Source: Gymnopus androsaceus JB14
Taxonomy: Eukaryota; Basidiomycota; Agaricomycetes; Agaricales; Omphalotaceae
NCBI GenBank assembly: GCA_009733575.1
Contig: ML769462.1
Location: forward strand, 1 to 36,463
Length of the DNA: 36,463 bases
Direction: 5' to 3'
Position numbers and translations under genes: made by a program. The notes under the pieces are model-generated. The model saw only the letters and a list, made by a program, of their open reading frames with translations, made no database searches and had not been told where the DNA came from. Shown one piece after another: positions 20,633 through 29,755 of the stretch (positions are counted from its first letter, which is position 1; each line of letters starts with the position of its first letter).

Positions 20633-20860
20633 CAGCATGAATTCGAGTTTGAGTTTCTTCTGTACGTGCAAGTACTCTGTACTGGAACCGATGTGAGTAA
20701 TTCTGAATCTTGAAGCGATTGTCGATTACTCGGTAGTGTTGCTTCGGTGGATAACAGCTGCAAGTTGAAGTAGAACTCAGTCTACTGAGCGAAGCGAGAC
20801 TCGCTTCTTCGACGAAGTAGGTTCTGGTTATATAGCGGTTGGCTGTCCGATTCATCCAGC

Positions 20861-20988
20861 GAAAGCTTTTCCTCCTAGAACCCAAGTATTCTCAAAGCAG
20901 TTTGCTCGGTTTCTAACCCATCTCACCATCAGGATCTGACGTTACGATAAAAGATCAAGATCCATCTTGTCAGGTACTTGCAACTCGC
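20861..20988 (+). pseudogene. Degraded fragment of the coiled-coil gene (intron 2 to exon 3)
   Basis: GAAAGCTTTTCC, TCTCAAAGCA, TTGCTCGG, ATCAGGATC and CAGGTACTTGCAA recur in the same order and spacing as at 19711-19832 in the parent gene, with several substitutions and small indels. Same strand, about 1.15 kb downstream. No open frame. Confidence 0.75.
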
Positions 20989-21369
20989 ACTTTGAAGAAA
21001 GATATGGTATAAACGCATTTCAGAGCAATGATATTGGATGAAGGAGGAGAGGAGAGAGGGGAGAGTAATATTTTATCTCCCTCCCTCTTCTCACTCAACC
21101 AGAGCATGCTTAGGCCTCTTATCCCTTCTCCATTCGTTGTAATGTCTATGTAGATCTTTGCCCGGCGCCATGCAAACCCCAAGCCGACGTAACGACCAAT
21201 TTGCTGATGTCCTTTTCGAGGCAGAACCGTTCGTTAAAGTCTTATCTCGGGTACAACGTAGGCATTTATTTTAATTTCAATTGCTGGAGGTCTGAAGTCC
21301 TGTCAACACATTACCTGGAAAAGTGTAAGCGATTATCAATCCACACTAGGTGACCATGTTAGGCTTGTT
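20989..21369. other. Spacer without a gene
   Basis: No supported coding sequence. A purine-rich inverted arrangement (GGGAGAGTAATATTTTATCTCCC as two facing arms) lies at about 21058-21082. Confidence 0.4.
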
Positions 21370-21500
21370 CGACTAGGTATGTATACTTGATTTTAAACGA
21401 CGTAGATGAATGACGCTCACTACAGGCAACCTGGTGACATATTTTGAATGCAACTTACACCAGCCATTAACCTTAGAGTGTTTAGATGCGCGGTACTCTA
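21370..21500 (+). pseudogene. Fragment of a carboxypeptidase S-like gene (3' exon-intron junction)
   Basis: GTTCGACTAGGTATGTATAC, the word CACTACAGGCAA, and GAATGCAACTTACACCAGCC followed by GAGTGTTTAGAT.CGCG match, in order, the last two introns and flanking exons of the decayed carboxypeptidase gene (minus strand, about 27400-27520). The spacing is the same and only scattered bases differ. Opposite orientation to that gene, 6 kb away. Too short to code. Confidence 0.7.
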
Positions 21501-21521
21501 ATCGTGAGGTTCGCTCACGAT
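21501..21521. repeat. Perfect hairpin, 8-bp stem and 5-nt loop
   Basis: ATCGTGAG, loop GTTCG, then CTCACGAT. It lies at the end of the carboxypeptidase fragment. Its role is unknown and it may be chance. Confidence 0.5.
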
Positions 21522-21780
21522 AAGAACCGTATTATACTTGCTTTGCTGATATTTCATGCAACAGATTCGGTTCTTGACAGATCATTGAGCACGCGACAGA
21601 TATAGATACAGATAAACTAAGAGATACAGAATTACAACGCCAATGCGATCAAACCAAACGAAGCAAGCAACATAAAGGAGCACAAGAGAATGGAGTAAGC
21701 CACGTATTTCTGTTTCCTGGAGATGGAACGTTGGCGTAGAGCGAGAAGACGAACATTAGGAGGAACAGCTGCTTCGAAAT

Positions 21781-22537
21781 CTACGGGGTGCATGGCAATG
21801 ACATCCGTCCCTTGCACTCTCCCCTCTTCTTTCTCGCTACACCTCCAACCTCTGTCTCGAGCTCTTCCCAATGCGAACACGCCAATAACAACTCTTCCAC
21901 CATGGCATGCGGAAGACCGACTGCATGCAGACACCGCACGTTGGCCATGGTCCCGGGAACTAGCCCAATGACTTGCTCGTCCTCGGTGATGGCTTTGATA
22001 ACCTGCGGGTCCGTACTCGGATCATAGGCAAAGTAGATCTCGAGAGTAGTGACTTGGGGAGGGAAGCCCATAAATTTATTGCGAGCGAATAGATCGCTCA
22101 TGGGAGAGTTGTTGTAAAGAATGGAGATGCGGCGGAGGTTGGGAAGGAAATAGGGCGTGAAGTAGAGTGCGCGCAGGACGGTGAAGATTGCGAGACCCAT
22201 GGGATGCTCTGGGGTGGCGACTTCTGAGGATGAGTGGGGTAAAACCTCTTGCTTATCGCGCTGAGATGGACCGACAGCGTCGATTGAGAAGGACACTTCC
22301 CTGTGTGTGATAGTGATAAAGCGGCGATTCGTTGCGCAGAATCTCAAGAAATTTGAGCGCAAAACCACCGCTCGGAATGTGCACGTCTTCGCAGAACATA
22401 CGCATGTAGATGCTGGCCCATGCCTTACTAACGGCAAGAGATGATTTCATGAATGTAGCCCGGTCACGAGTTGATAGAGGTTGAGCCCAGAAATCATGTA
22501 GGATGAGCTCGAGCAGTTCGACGGGAAGGGAGGACAT
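21781..22537 (-). pseudogene. F-box protein gene of a second family, one frameshift
   Basis: F-box proteins hold substrates for SCF ubiquitin ligases. ATG at 22537 gives SSLPVELLELILHDFWAQPL and FMKSSLAVSKAWASIYMRMF, a typical fungal F-box start, then FALKFLEILRNESP. The frame then has to change by one base near 22318-22330 to continue with ITITHREVSFSIDAVGPSQR, FTVLRALYFTPYFLPNLRRI and FPPQVTTLEIYFAYDPS to a stop at 21781-21783. The earlier in-frame ATG at 22612 lies in a stretch without F-box similarity and is less likely. About 250 residues in all, with no recognised C-terminal domain. Different from the F-box family at 23.7-36 kb. Confidence 0.7.
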
Positions 22538-22632
22538 TGTGGTGGGTTGTAACTTGTCACTTGGCAAGCTTGGCGAGTCCAGGGGAGTATTTATATAAAT
22601 TCCCATTGCCATCAGGTCTAAAAGGCTTCAGA

Positions 22633-22648
22633 CCTGATCGCGATCAGG
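22633..22648. repeat. Perfect 16-bp palindrome upstream of the F-box gene
   Basis: CCTGATCGCGATCAGG reads the same on both strands. Overlapping its left side is an inverted pair AGGTCT/AGACCT with a 10-nt loop (about 22615-22636). It lies about 100 bp before the F-box ATG, where a dimeric regulator could bind; that role is inference. Confidence 0.55.
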
Positions 22649-23419
22649 GGATAGTCTTGGATAGTCTTTGTTGACCGTTGACGTCAGATATAGTATCGGC
22701 AGGGAATTTGGAACAATGAAAGTGCAGAAATACTATGCCACTGTAATATATTCACGCAGCTCGAGGTCAACTGGAGATGAAGAAAATGTTAGAACTTGGA
22801 TAAAAAATTAAGAACTTGGATTTTTAAAAATAGGAGTGCTGCGGGCGTTGCGGCCAAGACGGCGCCAAGACTCTCCAAAACTGAGTCTTCAACACTGCCA
22901 AGTAGCTCCAAAATTCACGGAGAGTACTTACTCGGTTTTAGACCTACTACGCCACTGCTAATCGTCTGCCCATCCCAAACGCCGCAAATTACACCGATGT
23001 TCCTCTGTCTCTTTGCCAACGTCGTGACTCTTCGATCTGCATGCTTGGACAGTGTCCAAGGCTTTCTCTTCCTAACTAGCTCCGTCTTTTGATTATTTTC
23101 TGGTCTATAGACAATGGAAAGTGTCGTTCTGGATTGACTGAACTTGCAACTCCGTGGAGCTTTCGGTGCGATTGAGCCCTCAAAACGTCAAACTAATGAG
23201 GGCTGAGCTGGGCTGAGGCTTCAATGGTGACAGCGGACAGGGCATTTGCATCCCTTTCCACTGTTGAATTTGAACTAGGAATGGCACTACGTGTCAACGG
23301 CGTCCACAATAGATCAGAATAGATCGGACTCTCGAAGGTGTATATGCAACTGGTTCATAATGAACTGAGTATGTATAATTTAAGAAGATACGCAGTGCAT
23401 GAAAGAAATTCACACTTTC
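22649..23419. other. Long spacer without a supported gene
   Basis: A 98-codon frame at 22796-23092 starts with GC-rich low-similarity sequence and has no motif, so it is not called. No repeat or RNA gene is recognised. Confidence 0.4.
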
Positions 23420-23724
23420 ATACTTACCTTATTCAATACAGGTCGGTCGAAGAGGAAGATAGGTGAGCCTCTAGCTATGCGATATCTTCCACCACTCGAT
23501 GTATTCGATCGGGGAGATTGTTGATACTAATAGCATTTAGTCCATTACCAGAGTCGACATCGTGACTACCTACATAGTAGCAGATGCACATCATAAGTCG
23601 TAAGTCGTGCATTTGAAGAAGAGAAATTTACAGTACTTGAGCAGCACCAGAGTAAGATTATAGACAAAAAAGACTCTTGATTCAATCCCTTGCGAGAGCC
23701 GCGTCTCCACAGAATCGGTCACGG
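23420..23724 (-). pseudogene. Inverted degraded fragment of the coiled-coil gene (exons 4-5)
   Basis: Read on the minus strand it contains ACCGATTCTGTGGA, CGCGGCTCTCGCAAG, ATTGAATCAAGA, then CAATCTCCCCGATC.AATA, CATCGAGTG and GAAGATATCG, in the order of 19886-20165 of the parent gene. Many small indels and stops. It begins exactly where the neighbouring F-box pseudogene (copy 1) ends, so one duplication or insertion joined the two. Confidence 0.8.
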
Positions 23725-25042
23725 ATGATTGAAGGCATTTTCAGTCTTCAAGAATCTACTAGAATGGTCAACCTCTATGATCCCCGCCTTGTAGGACTGA
23801 GGAAGCAACTTCCGCACGCAGACCAATGTCGAATAGTCCGAGCCAGGAGTGCCATCGGAAGAGGTCGAAGGTCGATCCCAAGAAATCATACGACTCGTAC
23901 ATATGAACCAGACACGGTTCAAAGACCCTGCCTCATATCTCTTTATCAACGCCCGATCCCAGTCATCCCAATCTTCCAAGTGCGAGTCGCAGTCTGTAGG
24001 GACATCGCTCACTTCAACATTGAACTCGATTGAGATCTCGCGAACTGCATCAGGAAGGCTGCAGACGAAAAGAGCGAAAAGGTAGGCAAGGGCAGGGAAT
24101 TGAGAGCAGCGAACCGTCACTTGAGATTGTTGAAAACCGCTTATGAAGGCATCAAGAACTGTTGACACAAAATATTCAGTGTGTACCTTTGATTTGCGAA
24201 CAATACTCCCACTTGCTCACCTTGCGATATACCAAAATCCCTTGCCCACAAGGGTATGTAGCCAGTCCCCACATCTATTACAACCATAGTCTCAGGCCTG
24301 AGCCATTTCCATAGTTTTGGACCTGGTTCAGCTACAAAGGTGAGGTGGAAATCCACAAGAAGGGTGCGGAGCATTGGAGAATATATCTCAAGTCCTAGTC
24401 CTTGGGCCCAGATAGAAGACAGGCCTGCATTGGTGAGATGTAATTCACACAATGAGTGTGGAAGAACAAGTGTCGATTCATATTAGATGTAGATAAACCA
24501 ATTGAAAGGAACTTCAGCACGGTTAGGGACGCCAGCATGCTCTGTAATTCCTGAAATTGAACAGACCTCTGGGAATATGCACCGCTGACCCAGAGTTTCT
24601 GTAGCTGTCCGCCAAGATAATTTCGTATCGCATGGAAGTGTTCGGAACGTCCTTTGTGCAACCTGATCTCGGTAAGAAATGTCAAGCTCTGCAATATGAG
24701 CAAGTCATCTTCAATATTCATCTGAGATCCTGCAAAATCGAGGCGTCGAACGTATCTTCCCAGGGAGGATGTTCGTGGATCAGAGAGAACGCCAACGAAT
24801 TGGCTCCTTGCGTTTATCAGGAGGTGCTACCTCTATGCACCCAGCAATAGTACTAGATATCAAGTCGATATGTCGGAACAAGTGCGACTGGGAGAAGATA
24901 AGCAAAGTCTTTGCAGACGAGCGAAATGTTTCGAAGTGAATAATGGTCGTGGCTGAGATTATCAATGATGACAGCGAAGATTTCAATGGGAAATTGACGT
25001 TCAGAGAGTGTATGCTGAGGTTCAAGATGGTTGGACGCTCAT
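23719..25042 (-). pseudogene. F-box family copy 1, frameshifted
   Basis: ATG at 25042 (ATGAGCGTCCAACC). The F-box part is shifted soon after the start: in one frame LIFSQSHLFRHIDLISSTIA is readable. Then LLILQSLTFLTEIRLHKGRS, GGQLQKLWVSGAYSQRS, ELHLTNAGLSSIWAQGLGLE and LWKWLRPETMVVIDVG. A GTGAGC donor near 24222 and a CAACAG acceptor near 24162 mark the family intron. The last exon reads VLDAFISGFQQSQVTVRCSQ, DWDDWDRALIKRYEAGSLNR and AGIIEVDHSSRFLK and runs into the coiled-coil fragment. Several frame changes. The family normally has about 440 residues. Confidence 0.8.
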
Positions 25043-25137
25043 GGGTGGAAGAAAGAAAGACACGAGATGTCACACGTCGCGGGTTCTGAGTATGATGATA
25101 CACGCTGATACACGGGACGCACGCTGCAGTTTACTGT

Positions 25138-25203
25138 AGCTGATGATATGCCCACTTGAGTAACTAAGTATATATACGTGTGTGGTTTTTGACTACTGTA
25201 GCT
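25138..25203 (-). promoter_or_regulatory. Conserved spacer element upstream of F-box copy 1
   Basis: The same block of about 60 bp (AGCTAC..TAGTCAAAAACCACA, then an alternating TATATATA run, then TACTCAAGTGGGC.ATATCATCAGCT) lies upstream of the F-box starts here and at 33852 and 35358, in matching orientation. The TATA-like run 100-150 bp before each start suggests the family's promoter; it may simply be duplicated spacer. Confidence 0.5.
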
Positions 25204-25260
25204 GTATGCATATGAGGGCACCCTCTGGTTCCCAGAGAGCCGCGATCTCTGTCCTCAATT

Positions 25261-26616
25261 TCAGTATTCAAGAAATCTCCTAGAATGGTCAACCTCGATG
25301 ATTCCCGCCTTGTCCGACTGAGGTAGCAACTTCCGCGCGCGGTCCAGTATCGAATGGTCAGGAGTGCGGTCTGAAGAGGACGACGGATGATCCCAGGTAA
25401 TCATCCGAGTCATGCATCTAAACCAGACACGATTCAAAGCCCCTCTCTTGTATCTGTGTATCAACCTCTGATCCAGCACATCCCAATCTCTTAAGCTCGA
25501 GTTCTGGTCTGCAGGGCCGTCGGTTGCTCCAGCATTGAAGACAATATAAATGTCGCGAACTGGATCAGGAAGGCTGCTGATGAAAAGAGCAAAAAGGTTG
25601 GCAAGGGCAGGGGATTGAGAGCAATGGAATTTAAGTTGAGGCTGTTTGAACCCACGTAGCAAGATATTCAAAACTACTGTTGATACAGAGAGTAATTTCA
25701 GTGAAGGTAAACTTTTGTGAACAATATTCATGCTTGCTTACCCCGTAGTACATGATCTGTGGTCTTCCAGAAGCGTTGACCATCATCCATATCTATTGTG
25801 ACTGCTGTCACAGGTCTAAGTGATCTCCATAGTCTTGCCAGACCATGTTCTTGAAAGTTTATTGCATGAACCCCCATTTTAAAGTTCAAGTCAACAAGAA
25901 TGGTGCTGAGCGCTGGAGGATATGATGTCTCAATCCCTAATCCCACAGCATAGACACCATTATTGTCCATATGGGTGAGATGTAATTCCTTCAATGAGTT
26001 TGGAAGAACAAGTGCCGTATGAAATCCCGGGGAGGTGTATAGACAAACCATCAATTGCGAGGAACTTCAGCTTGGTTAGGGAGGTTAACAACCTTTGAAA
26101 GTCCTGAAAATGAGCAGACTTCTGGAGATGTACACCGCTGACCCAAAGTTTCTGAAGCTGCCCGCCCAGATACTTTCGTATCGCGTGGAAATGTTCGGAA
26201 CGTCCTTTGTGCAACCTGACCTCGGTAAGAAATGGCAAGCTCTGCAATATGAGCAAGGTATCCGGGACGTGGTCCCGTCGAGCGCTTTTACCACCATTTT
26301 CAATATTCCCTGGAAAATCTAGGCGTCGAACGAATCTTCTCAAGGAAGATGTTCGTGCATCGGAGAGAATACCAACGAATTGGCTCCTGAGTTCATTAGG
26401 AGGTGCTGCCTTTGTGCATCCGGCAAGACTTCCAGATATCAAGTCGACGTGTCGGAACAAGTGCGGCTGGGAGAAGACAACAAAGTCTTTGCAGACAAGC
26501 GAGATGTTTCGTAGAAAAAAAGGGTCGTCGCTGAGATTATCGATGATGGCAGCGAAGATTTCGTTGGGGAATCGGCGTTCAGATAACATAAGCTGAGGCT
26601 GAGGTTGGACGCTCAT
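25261..26616 (-). pseudogene. F-box family copy 2, single one-base frameshift
   Basis: ATG at 26616, then SVQPQPQLMLSERRFPNEIF, AAIIDNLSDDPFFLRNISLV and FSQPHLFRHVDL (the F-box), RRDHVPDTLLILQSLPFLTE and QKLWVSGVHLQKSAHFQDFQ. Near 26025-26030 one extra G (CCCCGGGATTTC) shifts the frame. The rest continues with HTALVLPNSLKELHLT, GLARLWRSLRPVTAVTIDMD, the 65-nt intron 25677-25741 (GTAAGC..CAACAG), and VVLNILLRGFKQPQLKFHCS, ending HSRRFLEY. Apart from this one base the gene looks complete and has its start codon and a clean splice site. It is therefore the best candidate in the family for a recently lost, or merely mis-sequenced, functional gene. Confidence 0.82.
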
Positions 26617-27249
26617 GGGCGAAAGAAAGAATGACACGAGTCACACGTCCCGGGTTCTAAAGTACACACGGCGCGCGGCGCTGTTCTTAGTTTATTCTAG
26701 GCGTAACGAAACTCGAGCTTTAGGCAGACTCACACCAAGCTTGTTACCATAACCTCGGGATCCTAGCGTTGGATGAAGTATACATTCGCGTGTACTGATG
26801 CTTTGGGCTATATTGCGGTAATTATTCATAGAAAACAATCCGGCACTGCAAGATGGTCTAAGGTTTTGTTCATTGCTTAACTCGGAGAGTTCCGCATTGA
26901 AACTACCTCAATGCTCAACTCTACTGGATTCGACCTAAATGCTGAGAAAAACACACATATATCGGAACATTGGTGCCATTGGAGCTCAAGAGAAGCCAGT
27001 CGTTTCTACCCTACTTAGTATCTCGCTTGCCTCGTTGGTTTGTCGCATTGCGTTGTAAATTTTCATTCGGATTCGGCTCTACTTATCTGTATTTCTTAGT
27101 AGTTTAATTATCTGCATTTGTAGCGTGCTCGATAATTAATCTGATTCCACTTCATCTACATTCAATATCAACTTGGTAAAGAATCGAATCTGCTCAATGA
27201 AAGATTCTCCCCGAACAGCTGTAAATCGAGCTATTGAGCAAAGCAAGTA
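26617..27249. other. Spacer between F-box copy 2 and the carboxypeptidase-like gene
   Basis: No gene is supported. A CG-rich knot (CGGCGCGCGGCGC) lies near 26669. The left side includes the promoter of F-box copy 2, without the conserved TATA-containing block seen for the other copies. Confidence 0.4.
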
Positions 27250-29551
27250 TTATAATACAATCCAGGCCGACGAACCTTCGTTAACAGTATGTAAATCCAT
27301 TGTACATATCGTCTCTATCTCCACGATGAGAGTACCGAAATATATTCCGAGTTAAATTCCAGTAGAAGCGCGTATCTAAACACTCGAAGGTCAGTGGCTG
27401 GTGTAAGTTGCATTCGAAGCATCCTCACCGGTATTGCCTGTAGTGTATACCATTCAGATGCCTACGTCAGTCAAAATCGAGCATACATAACTTACCTAGT
27501 CCCAGAGACGGAGTAACGACTACATCATCGGCCTGATATCTGGTCGAACTTTGCAGGGTGGCTTTGATAGTTCCAGATAGGATATCGTACATACGACTAT
27601 TGATGATTGGTGTGACTGGTGGATGGCTCCAGAGAATCGTAGAACGCGTCTGATAGCACAATTTTTCCCAAACCGGATCCATCCTCACGAACATTCTGTC
27701 CAAAAGCATCCACCGATAAATTATACAGAGCGGCGAAGGGAAGCACAAGGTCCTTGATATGATTTCTAACTTCCAATGCGGAGCTGTACAATGTCAATGT
27801 CAGCCTGAGGCTCCAGTATCGCAATGATATTTTATATCCAAGTCGAACAAACCTAAATTCAGCTATTCTGTGGTTGACAACTGCTTCCGCTCTTTCAGGC
27901 AATGCGTTGGCCTTGAAACCTCCAGAAATCAAATCAACTGCCTGCGTTGTATGGGACAAGACTTTGAAGAACGGGTCTGCCTTGAAGAGAGCATCTGCGA
28001 ATTGGTCCAGTGCAACGTCGCCATGGGGCTTCATAGCGCGTCGGGCCAAGTCTTTCATGTTGGGTGGAAATTTCCCTGGTTTAGTGTTGTATTCCACTGC
28101 ACACTTGCGCTGCAGCGAATGCGGTTCCATTACGGGTTAGACGTGGGAAGGTGAGGGATTTGCTTCAAGAGAGACAATGAGAAGGGACAAGAGGCCTATG
28201 CTCTGGTTGAGTGAGAAGGCGGATACTAAACACACACAAAATAAAAAGAACTGACTGTGTGATCAGGGGGAATGCTTGAATGGCCTCCTGGGGAGAGCAC
28301 TTCAATACGAGCATCAAGATAACCTTTTTCTGAGATGCCCGGGCCAGCAAATATTACTCCCTCCTTGAGATTCTCTCCGTAGCCTTCTGGAGAAGATATT
28401 CAGGTCCATTGTCATGTAATACGCATACGCATATAAGTACTCGCCTCCTTCATCCAGTATCATTGCAAATGCATCTGTTCCGTATTTTTCTTCAAGGTAG
28501 ACTGCGAGTTTTCCAGCGCCCTATAGGCTTATAAGGGCCGGAGCGCGTATTGCGTAAGTTAATAAAACAAACCTCTGTTCCGGAAGCTTCTTCATCGAAG
28601 CCGAAAGTAAGCACTAAGGTGCGTCTAGGCTTGAAGCCAGCTTCCAACAACGAAGTCACGGTGACCCTACGAATGGTGTTAAGTATGTAATTCAGCATTG
28701 GACGAATTCCGGGTTGACTCCGTGCTTACAGCTGAGAGACGAGGTCAGCCTTGTCATCTACACTGCCTCTTCCCCATATCCAGGTGCCTACATTATCATA
28801 CGTTGATGCTTGAGTTTCGTGCATAGATAATATTCACCGTCATATAATCCCGAATAGGGCCCATGGGCCCATTGGTCCTCAGTCGACCAATCAACGGGAA
28901 CGACATCTGTTTCGAATTTGAATCAGAACTGACCAATGACGGGCGATATGCACTATTGATTACCTTGGTGTGCAGTGAGAAGGAGGGGCTTTAGTGAATA
29001 GTCGGAGCCTTGCCAATGAAATACAAGTCCGTATGTATTGATTTTCGTGACGCTCAAGGTGGAATATCTGCCGGGTAGTACCGGTATGCTTTTAAATACC
29101 GGTAACAGACGGTTAGAGGAACGCGTACATGCGGGGAAAGGAATCCTCCAAGTAAGCGTGGAAGTCATGGAAGACCCTCCAACGGTTGTCCTGGCCTACC
29201 GGTAGGAGATCATCGTACGACTCTGTGCTAGAAATGGGTCAGAGAACTTGGAATAAGTTTCTAGCAAAGATCGGTCTACGGAATTCGGATTGAAGCTCCG
29301 AGCAGTTGATAGGAGGTGTGCTTGAATGACTCGGAGGAATGGATTCGATCGAGCTGTTTGCTTAACTTGGAATGTTTCTTTGGAGCTAGAGGGTGAACTT
29401 GAGGGCACAACACAATTGTAGGTTCCGCTTCATCGGGGAAGCGCCTCATCGCACCCGAAATCTCGTCCAAGTGGATCCATCCACCAATCAGGATAATTAG
29501 AGCTGCGCAAACAAAGGACGAATGAAAAGACGCGATCCTTGGCAATGACAT
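27250..29551 (-). pseudogene. M20-family carboxypeptidase S-like gene, decayed, about ten exons
   Basis: Vacuolar carboxypeptidase S removes C-terminal residues from peptides using zinc. ATG at 29551; a hydrophobic segment (FVCAALIILIGGWI) near residue 15 would anchor it in the membrane. Exons read YQLLGASIRIP, TESYDDLLPVGQDNRWRVF, STLSVTKINTYGLVFHWQGS, LLLTAHQ then DVVPVDWSTEDQWAHGPYSG (zinc His), WIWGRGSVDDKADLV (bridging Asp), LVLTFGFDEEASG (catalytic Glu pair), GGHSSIPPDHT, VLPFAALYNLSVDAFGQN and TRFYWNLTRNIFRYSHRGDR. Breaks: an in-frame TAA and two opposite slips near 28120-28160, a slip near 27620 (EPSTSH), and one just before the end (HTVNE is out of frame). One intron (28387-28444) has a GCGAGT donor. 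Metal and catalytic residues are kept, so loss looks fairly recent. Confidence 0.85.
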
Positions 29552-29755
29552 GGTGGGAGTGAATAGTGCGGGAGTAGTGGCTGCCGAGTCTAGACAGCTC
29601 TGGACATGAAATAAATATCGGCCGATGCGATGTGTGCACATGGCCAATTTATCAGATTAGACAAATCGTACGTACTTATCAGATATTCCAATTTTGACAA
29701 GGAGGACACCAGCAGTCCGGCACTTCGGCACTCTTCCTCTTATCTCAACGCCAAA

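Noticed and set aside
22796..23092. 98-codon open frame
   Set aside because: No motif, no conserved neighbour, and composition like spacer.
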